DNA of 64,000 nt, from assembly GCF_000519265.1 (NCBI RefSeq), contig NZ_KI912608.1:323665-387664 (forward strand). The letters are read 5' to 3'. Positions 11,666 through 20,524 of this stretch are shown here, piece by piece. The stretch comes from Desulfonatronum lacustre DSM 10312. Lineage in GTDB: Bacteria; Desulfobacterota; Desulfovibrionia; Desulfovibrionales; Desulfonatronaceae. The translations under genes were made by a program, and so were the position numbers. Within the stretch, counting starts at the first letter, position 1. Every line of letters starts with the position of its first letter. Under the pieces are notes generated by a model that worked only from the letters and a program-made list of their open reading frames with translations, was not told the origin of the DNA and searched no databases.

Positions 11666-12489
11666 CGCGGACCGTCGCTTCGCCCGTTTCTTTCCTTCAG
11701 TAATTCCGCCAGCTTGGCGTCCATGCCCTCCAGGCGGCTTTCCAACTTCAGCCAGACCTTGGCTGGGTCCTCTTTCGTTCCTTCCTCAATGGCCTTTTCC
11801 TCCATCGCTCCGACGATGATTCCCACCACCAGATTGATGACCGTGTACGTGGTCACGATGATGAACGGCACGAAGAACATCCAGGCTTGCGGGTAGACCT
11901 CCATCACCGGTCGGACGATGCCCATGGACCAACTTTCCAGGGTCATGATCTGGAACAAGGTGTACAACGAGCCGCCGACCGAGCCGAACCACTCCGGGAA
12001 GGACGCGGAGAACAGCTTGGTGGAGATCACCGCCCCGACGTAGAAGATGATGCCCACGATTCCGGCCACGGAGCTGACTCCGGGCAGGGCGTGGAGCATG
12101 GCGGCGATGACGCGGCGCATGTTCGGCAGCGCGGAGATCATCCGCATCACCCGGAGCACGCGCAACGATCGCAGCACGGCCAATCCCCCATGGCTGGGCA
12201 CCAGGGAGATGGCCACTACCAGGAAATCGAAGACATTCCACCCTTCCCTGAAGAAGCTGCGGCGCTGGGCGTACAGCTTCAGCCCGATCTCCACGATGAA
12301 AATGGCCAGGCAGAGCCGGTCAAGGCCCAGGAGCAACGGCCCGGCCAGTTCCATGGCCCAGGCCGAGGTTTCCAGGCCGAGGACGATGCCGTTGATGATG
12401 ATCACGAAAATAATAGCGTTCTGAAATCGGCTGTTCTGGACGAGGTTCAGGATTCGATCGCGAGTACTTGTGTTGGGTGTGGTGGTCAT
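11662..12489 (-). CDS. Bacterial voltage-gated sodium channel (NaChBac type)
   Basis: About 275 aa with six transmembrane segments. S4 carries regularly spaced arginines (VLRSLRVLRVMRMIS) and the pore has TLESWSM, very close to the TLESWAS selectivity filter of NaChBac, so sodium selectivity is likely. A C-terminal predicted coiled coil (ESRLEGMDAKLAELLKE) would tetramerise it. ATG 12489 is chosen; an upstream GTG at 12546 is possible but lies against the repeat. It could serve sodium-based motility or pH homeostasis, which would fit a haloalkaliphile (inference). Confidence 0.85.
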   Translation of the reverse strand: MTTTPNTSTRDRILNLVQNSRFQNAIIFVIIINGIVLGLETSAWAMELAGPLLLGLDRLCLAIFIVEIGLKLYAQRRSFFREGWNVFDFLVVAISLVPSHGGLAVLRSLRVLRVMRMISALPNMRRVIAAMLHALPGVSSVAGIVGIIFYVGAVISTKLFSASFPEWFGSVGGSLYTLFQIMTLESWSMGIVRPVMEVYPQAWMFFVPFIIVTTYTVINLVVGIIVGAMEEKAIEEGTKEDPAKVWLKLESRLEGMDAKLAELLKERNGRSDGPR

Positions 12490-12559
12490 GGGGTTGGTTC
12501 GTTGGGTGATGGTTGAGGAAAAGGACCGGATGATTGTTGAACACACGTCCTCTTAGCGG

Positions 12560-12684
12560 CAGTCCGTTCAAAAATCTCAAGTGCAAGGAGCAAAAAAAAG
12601 TTCAATGTCGAAGCGTGGTTATGGATACGTGAGAGTTTGAGATTTTTGCGGCGACGCGGCAATTGGGAGTTTTTCAACGGACTG
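12560..12684 (-). repeat. 124-bp long-hairpin repeat, copy 3 (reverse orientation)
   Basis: Reverse-complement copy of 488-611. Read on the minus strand it begins immediately after the TGA stop of the DUF1007 gene, with the same order of internal blocks as the other copies. The inner part is somewhat diverged (GTATCCATAACCACGCTTCG). Confidence 0.9.
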
Positions 12685-13296
12685 TCAGGACGATTTCTGG
12701 AACTCCAGGGTGAGATGCCTGGGCTCCCAAGCCCCGCCCCAGAAGGAAAAGGCCTCGCTGCTGTGAAACGCGGAGCGGACCGAGACGTGCTCTTTGCCGC
12801 TGACGGACAGTCCGTCCGTCTCCAGCCCGAGGTCCACGAAGTATTCCATGTCCGCCACCAGCAGGTGCACTATTTTCGGCTCCGCGCCGACCGGAACGGG
12901 ACAGGGGATGAAAAAGTCGTAGACCACCTGGTGGCCCTGGATGGAGGCCCGGAAGTCCGTGACCGAGGCCACGTGGAAAGGGGAGTCGTTGACCTTGATC
13001 TGGATGAAGTAGTCGTATTCGCTCAGATACTCGAACGCTCCCCGGCGGACCTCTTCGATCTCCTCGTCCGAAAAGACGCCGTTTCCGTCCGCGTCGAACA
13101 TGTCCATGATCTGGCTGCTGAACATTTCGTCAAAGGTCCAACGGTGCTGAAATCCGACCAGCCCCGTGGCGTCGAACCGGGCCTCAATGGCGTAATCCAC
13201 CCAGACGTGCGGATGGGCCCGGGCCGGTTGCGCGGTCATGAAGAGCAACGTGGTCACGGCCAGAAAAAAGAGGCTGGTCCGGCGAAGCCGATGCAT
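12685..13296 (-). CDS. DUF1007 family exported protein
   Basis: About 203 aa. A clear signal peptide ends in ARA and is followed at once by HPHVWVDY, the family hallmark of a histidine-rich new N-terminus. An EF-hand-like loop, DADGNGVFSDEEI, is present at ~60-72. DUF1007 proteins usually accompany nickel/cobalt exporters or uptake permeases; no such permease is adjacent here. The start at 13296 places the signal peptide correctly, and the frame upstream runs through an unrelated repeat. Monocistronic by context. Confidence 0.85.
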   Translation of the reverse strand: MHRLRRTSLFFLAVTTLLFMTAQPARAHPHVWVDYAIEARFDATGLVGFQHRWTFDEMFSSQIMDMFDADGNGVFSDEEIEEVRRGAFEYLSEYDYFIQIKVNDSPFHVASVTDFRASIQGHQVVYDFFIPCPVPVGAEPKIVHLLVADMEYFVDLGLETDGLSVSGKEHVSVRSAFHSSEAFSFWGGAWEPRHLTLEFQKSS

Positions 13297-13344
13297 GGCG
13301 TTGGTCCTTGTTCGTAACTGCTCAAATGCGGCAAGCATGGCCTG

Positions 13345-13415
13345 GATGCCCGCCTTCGCGGGCATGACGAGTTTGAGAAGCGTGCCAATCGAAGTCATTC
13401 CCGCAGAGGTGGAAT
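13345..13415. repeat. Pair of GC-rich intergenic palindromes (ATTCCCGC type)
   Basis: CTGGATGCCCGCC-TTC-GCGGGCATGACG at 13349-13374 is a hairpin of the widespread proteobacterial CTGGATTCCCGC...GCGGGAATGACG type. About 25 bp later a degraded inverted copy (TCATTCCCGCAGAGGTGGAA) follows to ~13415. The pair resembles the two ends of a small non-autonomous element. Confidence 0.6.
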
Positions 13416-13503
13416 CCAGATGCAAGGCAACCTTCAGGCAGTGCCCGACTTTTTTAAGTAGTTATCTTTGTTCTTTTTTTGAGACAAGCGTGGCTAAAAC
13501 GGG

Positions 13504-14919
13504 TTAGCTTTCCTCGAACGGTTTCCCTGAACGGTTATCCGGATGCTCATCCCGAAGTTCGTCCAATATGCCATCCGGCCCACCCACGACCACCGTGACC
13601 ATCCGGTCCGCCATCAGCCGACGGGCCAGGGCGTCTCCGGCGTCTTCCCGGGTGACCCGCGCGACGTGGTCGGTGTACGTGGTCAGGTAGTCCGGCGCAA
13701 GGTCGTAAAACCCGATCATCCCCAGGGTCGCCGCGATGTCGCTGTTGGAGGCCAAGCCCAAGGGAAAGCGGCCGATGATGTTGTCCTTGGAAGCGGCCAG
13801 CTCCTCTTCGGTCACGCCCTCGTTGATGAAGACGGCCAGGGCGTCGCGAAGCACCGACAGGGCCTCGGCGGCGTGATGGACTCCGGTCTGCATGGTGATC
13901 AGGAACGGGCCTTCCGCGGCCATGGGCTGAATGTGGCTGGAAACGGAGTAGGCCAGCCCGCGTTCGGTGCGGACATCCTGAAAGAGCCGGGAGGTGAACC
14001 CGCCGCCTCCGAAAACGTGGTTGGCCACGCTCAGGGGAAAACGGTCCGGGTCGTCCAGGCGCAGGAGTGGCCCACCCATGAAAATATGAGCCTGCTCCGA
14101 GGGAAAGGGAATGTGCTCCAGGATCGGTTCGGACGGCAATTCCGGTGAGGGTAGGGCCGAGGGCCGCTCGCCCTGGGGCAGGGTTGCGGCGATGCGTCGG
14201 CTCAATGCTTGCGCGGCGTCCAAGGACAGGTCGCCGGTCAGGGCCAGAACGGCGTTTTGCGCGGTGTAGTGGTGTTGGTAAAAAAACTGGATCAGCGTTT
14301 TTTCCAGGGTGGGGACGCTTTGTTCCGTCCCCAGCGGATGGGCGGCGTAGGGATGATCGCCGTAGGCCAGCCGGTAGAACTCCCTGGCAGCGACGGCCCC
14401 GGGCTCCTGGCGCTCCCGCTGCAGGGCTTGCAGGGTCTGGCGGCGAGCCCTGGCCAGGTCGTCCTCGGGAAAGGCCGGGTCCGCGAGCAGGGAAACAAGG
14501 GTCGCCACGGCGGTTTCCATCCAGTCCGGCTCGGTCAGGGTGCGCAGATGGACGATGGCCATGTCCCGAGCCGCGCTGGTGCTGAACTGAGCCCCAACGG
14601 ACTCGAAGCGCTCGGCCACGGTGTCCGCGTCCAGCTCCGGCGTGCCGAAGGCCAGGGCCAGGTTGGTCATCCGGGCCAACCCGCCATGTTCGCCGTCCCG
14701 GGCCGAACCGGCGTCGAAGACCAGCCGGATGTCCAGCATGGGCAGGGCCGGGGCCGGAGCGAAGAGCACGCGCAGCCCGTTGGACGTGGTCCAGGTTTCA
14801 AAATCAGCGGCCCGGGCCGGGGTTGTCGGCCCGCAAAGGAAACCGAGCAGCACCAGCAGGGCAAGGGCGGCCGGGCCGACGGAAGGCTGGAAAACGAGAT
14901 TAGTGGTCGGACGGTTCAT
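13504..14919 (-). CDS. M16 family peptidase-like subunit lacking the zinc motif
   Basis: 471 aa, signal peptide then an M16 (pitrilysin/MPP-like) fold. The zinc-binding HxxEH that should lie near residue 80 is replaced by EHGGLARMTNLAL, so it should be catalytically silent. The partner gene upstream has the intact motif, and the two overlap by 20 bp. This follows the known pattern of paired periplasmic M16 proteins in which one subunit is active and the other helps form the closed chamber. Substrate unknown. The glycine-rich ARTERG-like loop (VFGGGGFTSRLFQ) is retained. Confidence 0.88.
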   Translation of the reverse strand: MNRPTTNLVFQPSVGPAALALLVLLGFLCGPTTPARAADFETWTTSNGLRVLFAPAPALPMLDIRLVFDAGSARDGEHGGLARMTNLALAFGTPELDADTVAERFESVGAQFSTSAARDMAIVHLRTLTEPDWMETAVATLVSLLADPAFPEDDLARARRQTLQALQRERQEPGAVAAREFYRLAYGDHPYAAHPLGTEQSVPTLEKTLIQFFYQHHYTAQNAVLALTGDLSLDAAQALSRRIAATLPQGERPSALPSPELPSEPILEHIPFPSEQAHIFMGGPLLRLDDPDRFPLSVANHVFGGGGFTSRLFQDVRTERGLAYSVSSHIQPMAAEGPFLITMQTGVHHAAEALSVLRDALAVFINEGVTEEELAASKDNIIGRFPLGLASNSDIAATLGMIGFYDLAPDYLTTYTDHVARVTREDAGDALARRLMADRMVTVVVGGPDGILDELRDEHPDNRSGKPFEES

Positions 14920-16309
14920 GTTGGGGTCCTTGGCGGTTTGGGGAGGTGGAGCCGTTTGCTCCGGGCATGGGCAACGGGTCCAGGATGGCCACGGTGCGGG
15001 TGTCCGGGATCAGGTAGGTCCGGGCGACGCGTTGGACGTCCTCGGCGGTCACGGCCCGGATGCGTTCGGCATATTCCTCGCCGACCCGCCATCCCAGGCC
15101 GATGGTTTCCAGCATGCCCAGTTCGAAGGCCCGGGCGTTCAGGGAATCCTGGCGATAGACTTCCGATGCGATGACCTGGGCCTGGACCCGCTGCAGTTCG
15201 GCTTCGTCCACGGGGATTTCGATCAGCCGCCGGATCTGATCCAGCAGGGCCTGCTCCAGGGTTTCGATGTCGGATTGTGACGACGGGGCCGCGGAAAGGG
15301 TGAACAGGGTTTCCAACCGACTGTAGCCGCCGTACCCGGCCCCGGCTCCCAGGGCCAGTTCCCGTCCGCGAACCAGTTCGCGATCCAGGCGGGAGGAGCG
15401 TCCGGAGCCGAGGACGCCGGCCGCGACCATCAGGGCGTAGGCGTCGTCCGGGGCGGCGTCAGCGGCCAGAAGCGTCGGAATGCTCGGAGCTTTCCAACCC
15501 ATGATCAGGTGGGGCAGCTCCGCTGGAACCCGCAGGACGACCCTGCGTTCGCCCCGCTGGGGAACCTCGGTCCGGGGCTTGATTTCCGGCAAGGGGCGGG
15601 CGGGAATCGGGCCGTAATGGCGTTGGGCCGCCTCGATCACCTCGTCCGGGTCCACGTCGCCCACCACCACGACCACGGCGTTGTTGGGCGCGTACCAGGC
15701 GTCGTACCAGGCCTGAACGTCCTCCAAAGCATAGTTCTCGATGTCGGTCATCCAGCCGATCACCCCGTGGCCATAGGGGCTGTTCAGAAACGCCGCGGCC
15801 ATGAATTGTTCGTGCAGCAGGGCGGTGGGACGGTCGTCCCGGGTCAATCGGCGTTCCTCGACAACCACGTCCCGTTCCGGCTGGAACTGTTCCTCTGTCA
15901 GGCGCAGGGCGTGCATCCGCTCGGCCTCCATGGCCATGGCCGTTTCCCAATGCGCGCTGCCCAGAACCTGAAAGTAGGCCGTGAAGTCCGGGCCGGTGAA
16001 GGCGTTCTGGTTGCCGCCGAGGCGGGCGATGATCCGGGTGAACTCGCCGGGCGGGTAGGCTTCACTGCCTCGAAACATCATGTGTTCAAGCATGTGGGAG
16101 ATCCCGGTGATGCCGCTCTGCTCGCTCCTGGATCCGACGTCGTACCAGATTTGGTTGGTGACCACCGGTGCGCGGGGATCCGGCAGCACCAGGACGGTCA
16201 ACCCGTTCTCCAGACGGTGTTCCACGACGTCGGCCTGAGTCCGGGCCGAGACAGATAGCGACAGAAGCAAGAACCAGCAAATCAGAATCAACGTTTTGAA
16301 TTTCAGCAT
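14900..16309 (-). CDS. M16 family zinc metallopeptidase, catalytic subunit
   Basis: 469 aa with an N-terminal signal (LILICWFLLLSLSVSA). The inverted zinc motif HMLEH is present in GISHMLEHMMFRG at ~67, with the downstream glutamate region about 75 residues later (EERRLTRDDRP). It probably degrades peptides in the periplasm together with the inactive-looking partner encoded directly downstream. ATG 16309 is preceded by an AT-rich leader. Confidence 0.9.
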   Translation of the reverse strand: MLKFKTLILICWFLLLSLSVSARTQADVVEHRLENGLTVLVLPDPRAPVVTNQIWYDVGSRSEQSGITGISHMLEHMMFRGSEAYPPGEFTRIIARLGGNQNAFTGPDFTAYFQVLGSAHWETAMAMEAERMHALRLTEEQFQPERDVVVEERRLTRDDRPTALLHEQFMAAAFLNSPYGHGVIGWMTDIENYALEDVQAWYDAWYAPNNAVVVVVGDVDPDEVIEAAQRHYGPIPARPLPEIKPRTEVPQRGERRVVLRVPAELPHLIMGWKAPSIPTLLAADAAPDDAYALMVAAGVLGSGRSSRLDRELVRGRELALGAGAGYGGYSRLETLFTLSAAPSSQSDIETLEQALLDQIRRLIEIPVDEAELQRVQAQVIASEVYRQDSLNARAFELGMLETIGLGWRVGEEYAERIRAVTAEDVQRVARTYLIPDTRTVAILDPLPMPGANGSTSPNRQGPQHEPSDH

Positions 16310-16646
16310 GATGAGAATTTTAACCAGATTGTTGAAATGAGTGGGACGACGAATTGATTCAAAAAATGAACATTCCGGGCGGGGTTGGCAAGGGGAGGGG
16401 AAGACCGGATTTGATTGTGCTGCAATGACGAAGAGTTAGTTCATGCTTGGTTCGACAAATTATCTCAGGCCTGTTTATCTTGCAAGGTTGTTGATTTTCC
16501 ACGTTTTTCACCGTATGAATCCCGATCGGTTTCAGTCTGGGCAGCGGACGTTTCGGTCCTCTGCCTGGAGCTGGTTCAAAGCGTATGAGGAAAATTTTAC
16601 GCGAACGAGGTGTGGTTAACCCTTTTCCCCGCAAGGAGGCACTTGC
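16310..16646. other. Intergenic region between divergent M16 and liv operons
   Basis: 337 bp with no supportable gene. It must hold the promoters of both divergent operons. An AAGGAGG ribosome-binding site for livK lies near 16632. The stretch 16440-16515 is locally AT-rich. No palindrome or riboswitch fold was recognised. Confidence 0.5.
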
Positions 16647-17774
16647 ATGAAAAAACGACTGTTGTTGACTGTATTGGCGGGACTGCTGGCGTTGCCCCTG
16701 TTGATCGGCCAGGCTCACGCCCAGATCCGGATCGGTCTGATGGCGCCCTTGACCGGCTCCTGGGCCAGTGAAGGTCAGGCCATGAAGCAGATCGTGGATC
16801 TGCTGGCCGAAGAACTGAACAACGCCGGCGGCGTATTGGGGCAGAAGGTGGAGATCGTGGCCGAGGACGACGCCGGGGATCCGCGCACCGCGGCTTTGGC
16901 GGCCCAGCGGCTGTCCACCCGGGGCATCGTCGCCGTCATCGGGACCTACGGCTCCTCCATCACCGAGGCCAGCCAGAACATCTACGACGAAAACAAGATC
17001 GTCCAGGTGGCCACGGGGTCCACGGCCATTCGGCTGAGCGAAAAGGGTCTGCGCTACTTCTTCCGGACCTCCCCCCGGGACGACGAACAGGGGCTGGTGG
17101 CGGCCAACACCTTGAAGGACATGGAGTTCAGCAAGGTGGCCATCCTGCATGACAACACCACCTACGCCAAGGGCTTGGCCGACGAGGCTCAGTCATTGCT
17201 CAAGGATAGCGATGTGGAGATCGTCTTCTTCGATGCCCTGACTCCCGGCGAGCGGGATTACAGCGCCATCCTCTCCCAGTTGCGCAACCGCGCTCCCGAA
17301 GTCGTGCTCTTTACCGGCTACTTCCCTGAAGCCGGACTGTTGCTGCGTCAAAAGAAAGGCATGGGCTGGGACGTGCCCTTCATCGGCGGCGACGCCACCA
17401 ATAATCCGGACCTGGTGAGCATCGCCGGGAAGGAAGCCGCCGAGGGCTTCATGTTCCTCAGCCCGCCCGTGCCCCAGGACTTGGGTTCTCCTGAGGCCAC
17501 CTCGTTCATGGCCGCCTACCGGGCCAAGTACAATGATGATCCCGCCTCGGTCTGGGCCGTGCTGGCCGGCGACGCGTTCAACGTCATCGTGGCCGCCATC
17601 GAGGGGTCCGGCTCCACCGAACCGGACAAGATCGCCGAATACCTGCGCACCGGCCTGACCGACTTCGAAGGTCTGACCGGCGCCATCGCCTTTGACGACA
17701 AGGGCGACCGGGTGGGCGAATTGTACCGCGTGTATAAGGTTGACGGCGAAGGCCGGTTCATCCTGCAACCGTAA
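16647..17774 (+). CDS. livK: Branched-chain amino acid ABC transporter, substrate-binding protein
   Basis: 375 aa periplasmic-binding protein of the Leu/Ile/Val family. Signal peptide ending AHAQ, then IRIGLMAPLTGSWASEG, the typical first strand and ligand loop, with the second lobe carrying FIGGDATNNPDL. Strong ribosome-binding site AAGGAGG. First gene of a complete livKHMGF operon. A hairpin without a U-run follows, which often keeps expression of the binding protein higher than that of the permeases. The actual ligand may be another amino acid or amide. Confidence 0.93.
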   Translation: MKKRLLLTVLAGLLALPLLIGQAHAQIRIGLMAPLTGSWASEGQAMKQIVDLLAEELNNAGGVLGQKVEIVAEDDAGDPRTAALAAQRLSTRGIVAVIGTYGSSITEASQNIYDENKIVQVATGSTAIRLSEKGLRYFFRTSPRDDEQGLVAANTLKDMEFSKVAILHDNTTYAKGLADEAQSLLKDSDVEIVFFDALTPGERDYSAILSQLRNRAPEVVLFTGYFPEAGLLLRQKKGMGWDVPFIGGDATNNPDLVSIAGKEAAEGFMFLSPPVPQDLGSPEATSFMAAYRAKYNDDPASVWAVLAGDAFNVIVAAIEGSGSTEPDKIAEYLRTGLTDFEGLTGAIAFDDKGDRVGELYRVYKVDGEGRFILQP

Positions 17775-17787
17775 ACATCGACGATTC

Positions 17788-17814
17788 CAGGGGCGGGTGT
17801 GAAACCCGCCCCTG
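17788..17814 (+). promoter_or_regulatory. Hairpin between livK and livH (mRNA-stabilising or attenuating)
   Basis: CAGGGGCGGGT (17788-17798) and ACCCGCCCCTG (17804-17814) form a perfect 11-bp stem with a 5-nt loop. No T-run follows, so it is more likely a 3'-end stabiliser or partial terminator than a full stop. Confidence 0.65.
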
Positions 17815-17875
17815 CTCATGATGGATGTCCGGACGATCCATCGTCCCCATCCGACCACCATCCCAAGGACATGTC

Positions 17876-18781
17876 ATGCAACTTTTTCTCGAACAATTGA
17901 CCAACGGGCTGGCCGTGGGCGGGATCTACGCCCTGATCGCCCTGGGCTACACCATGGTTTACGGCGTGCTCAAGTTGATCAACTTTGCTCACGGCGACCT
18001 GTTCACCATCGGCGCTTTTCTCGGTCTGACCCTGCTTTTGTCCCTGGGTCTGACCGATCATATCGGCCCGGTGGCCGGGATTTTGGTGCTGGTGTTGATG
18101 GTCATGGGGCTGGTGGCCGTGATCGGCGCGTTGCTGGAACGGACGGCTTATCGCCCGTTGCGCACCTCGCCCAGGCTGTCCGCGGTGGTTTCCGCGCTGG
18201 GCGCGTCCATCTTTTTTCAAAACGCGATCATGCTCATCTACGGGGCCAGATTCCGGGTCTATCCCCACGATCTGCTGCCCACCACGGCGATTTCCCTGTT
18301 CGGGGTGGACATCCCGGTAATGCGCATTGTTCTTTTCGCCGCCTCCCTGGTGATGATGGCCGGGCTCTATTATTTCGTGCAGCGGACCAAGACCGGCACG
18401 GCCATCCGGGCCGCGGCCATTGATCAGGGCGCGGCGAAACTGATGGGCATCGACGTGAACCGGGTGATTATGTACGTTTTTCTGATCGGTCCGGCCCTGG
18501 GCGGAGCCGCCGGGATGATGGTCGGCCTGTACTACGGCCAGATCAACTTCACCATGGGCTGGGTCTACGGCCTGAAGGCCTTTACCGCAGCCATTCTCGG
18601 CGGCATCGGGAACATTCCCGGAGCCATGCTCGGCGGTCTGCTGTTGGGGGTGATCGAGGCCATGGGCGCGACCTACATCTCCCTGGCCTGGAAGGACGCC
18701 ATTTCCTTCATGGTTCTGATCCTGATCCTGATCTTCCGGCCCACGGGAATTCTGGGCGAACGCGTGGCGGATAAAGTATGA
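17876..18781 (+). CDS. livH: Branched-chain amino acid ABC transporter permease LivH
   Basis: 301 aa, about eight transmembrane helices. Family motif GGIYALIALGYTMVYGVLKL with INFAHGDLF directly after it, and the cytoplasmic EAA-like loop GLKAFTAAILGGIGNIPGAM. It pairs with LivM in the inner membrane. ATG 17876 is chosen for its AAGGA ribosome-binding site and the usual N-terminus. Stop overlaps the livM start (ATGA). Confidence 0.95.
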   Translation: MQLFLEQLTNGLAVGGIYALIALGYTMVYGVLKLINFAHGDLFTIGAFLGLTLLLSLGLTDHIGPVAGILVLVLMVMGLVAVIGALLERTAYRPLRTSPRLSAVVSALGASIFFQNAIMLIYGARFRVYPHDLLPTTAISLFGVDIPVMRIVLFAASLVMMAGLYYFVQRTKTGTAIRAAAIDQGAAKLMGIDVNRVIMYVFLIGPALGGAAGMMVGLYYGQINFTMGWVYGLKAFTAAILGGIGNIPGAMLGGLLLGVIEAMGATYISLAWKDAISFMVLILILIFRPTGILGERVADKV

Positions 18782-19737
18782 AACCGGCGACCATCATCAA
18801 CGTTGTCGTTGTGGCGGCCCTGCTCGTGGCCCCGTATTGGCTGAACGCCTACTGGGTGGACGTGCTCAATTCCATCGGCATCTACGCGGTGCTGGCTTTG
18901 AGCCTGAACATCATCCTGGGTTACGCCGGCCTGTTCCACATGGGCCATGCCGCGTTCTTCGCCATGGGCACCTATACGACGGCCATCCTGAACACCCAGT
19001 TCGGGATTCCGGTGCTCTGGCTGATGCCTCTTTCCGGGATGGTAGCCGGGTTCTTCGCCCTGCTGGTGGCCAGGCCGATCATCCATTTGCGCGGGGACTA
19101 CCTGCTCATCGTGACCATCGGCATCGTGGAGATCGTTCGCATTGCACTGGTGAACAACGTCTTCGGGATCACCGGCGGGTCCAACGGGATCTTCGGGATC
19201 AGCCGCCCGGTTTTGTTCGGCCATGTGATCCGTACGCCTCATGATTTTTATTACCTGATCTTCGCTTTTGCCGCGATCACGGTATTTTTCTTTTTGCGCC
19301 TGGAGAACTCCCGTTTTGGTCGAGCTCTGAACTACATCCGCGAGGACGACGTGGCCGCGGAGGGCAGCGGGATCGACGCGGCGCACTACAAGCTGGTGGC
19401 CTTTGTCCTGGGCGCGTTCTGGGCCGGAATGGCCGGGACCATCTTCGCGGCCAAGATGACCATCGTCTCGCCCCAGTCCTTCACCTTCTGGGAATCCGTG
19501 GTCATGTTCACCATCGTGATCCTGGGCGGGTCCGGGAACATTCGCGGCGTGATCCTGGGCGCCTTTCTGATCGTCGGCCTGCCGGAGGTGTTTCGGGAGT
19601 TCGCCGGGGCGCGGATGCTTATTTTCGGCGCGGCCATGATCCTGATGATGATCTTTCGGCCCAAGGGCATTCTTCCTCCTCCGCCCCGGACCTTCAATCT
19701 GGACTTTCTGTCCTCGGCCCGGGGAGGTGGGAAATGA
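18778..19737 (+). CDS. livM: Branched-chain amino acid ABC transporter permease LivM
   Basis: 319 aa with about eight to nine transmembrane helices. Signature LSLNIILGYAGLFHMGHAAF near residue 45 and the EAA-like loop WESVVMFTIVILGGSGNIRG. It forms the heterodimeric translocation pore with LivH. Overlaps livH upstream and livG downstream by four bases each, so the permease and ATPase genes are translationally coupled. Confidence 0.95.
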   Translation: MKPATIINVVVVAALLVAPYWLNAYWVDVLNSIGIYAVLALSLNIILGYAGLFHMGHAAFFAMGTYTTAILNTQFGIPVLWLMPLSGMVAGFFALLVARPIIHLRGDYLLIVTIGIVEIVRIALVNNVFGITGGSNGIFGISRPVLFGHVIRTPHDFYYLIFAFAAITVFFFLRLENSRFGRALNYIREDDVAAEGSGIDAAHYKLVAFVLGAFWAGMAGTIFAAKMTIVSPQSFTFWESVVMFTIVILGGSGNIRGVILGAFLIVGLPEVFREFAGARMLIFGAAMILMMIFRPKGILPPPPRTFNLDFLSSARGGGK

Positions 19738-20522
19738 ACGCTTCTCCGCTTTTGCGGCTGACCAGCCTGACCAAGTCCTTTGGCGGGGTCATGGCCGTGA
19801 ACCAGGTCAGTTTTGACGTGGACCACGGCTCCATCGTCGGCTTGATCGGCCCCAACGGCGCGGGCAAGACCACGGTGTTCAACCTGATCACCGGCAACTA
19901 TCGTCCGGACTCCGGCGAGATCCTCTTTGACGGCCGGAACATCGTGAACATGCGCACCAATCGGATCGTCTCCCTGGGCATTGCCCGGACCTTCCAGACC
20001 ATCCGCCTGTTTCAGAACATGAGCGCCCTGGAAAACGTCCTGGCCGGGTGCCATTGCCGAATGCGCTCCGGCGTGGTCGGGGCCATGCTCCGGCTGCCCT
20101 GGCAGAAGCGGGAGGAGCGCGAGGCCCTGGAGATCGCGGTGAACGAACTGGAGTTCGTCGGCCTGCGGCCCCACCTTGACCAGGCGGCCCGGAACCTGTC
20201 CTACGGCAACCAGCGCCTTCTGGAAATCGCCCGGGCCCTGGCCACCAAGCCGCGCTTCCTGATTCTGGACGAACCGGCCGGGGGCATGAACGACTATGAA
20301 ACCCAGGTCCTGGTGGATTTGATTTCCCAGGTCCGGGAGCGCGGGATCACCGTACTGCTCATCGAGCACGATATGAATCTGGTGATGCAAATTTGCGAAA
20401 AGTTGGTGGTGTTGGAGTACGGCATCATGATCGCCCAGGGCACTCCGGCGGAAATCCAGAAGGACCAACGGGTCATCGACGCCTACCTGGGGGCCCCGGA
20501 CGAAGATGATGAGGACTTTTGA
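19734..20522 (+). CDS. livG: Branched-chain amino acid ABC transporter ATPase LivG
   Basis: 262 aa. Walker A GPNGAGKTT, signature region NLSYGNQRLLEIARAL (the usual LSxGQ glutamine position reads YGNQ, typical of LivG), Walker B FLILDEPAGGMN and switch EHDMNLVM. One of the two ATPases energising the LivHM pore. Confidence 0.95.
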   Translation: MNASPLLRLTSLTKSFGGVMAVNQVSFDVDHGSIVGLIGPNGAGKTTVFNLITGNYRPDSGEILFDGRNIVNMRTNRIVSLGIARTFQTIRLFQNMSALENVLAGCHCRMRSGVVGAMLRLPWQKREEREALEIAVNELEFVGLRPHLDQAARNLSYGNQRLLEIARALATKPRFLILDEPAGGMNDYETQVLVDLISQVRERGITVLLIEHDMNLVMQICEKLVVLEYGIMIAQGTPAEIQKDQRVIDAYLGAPDEDDEDF

Positions 20523-20524
20523 TC

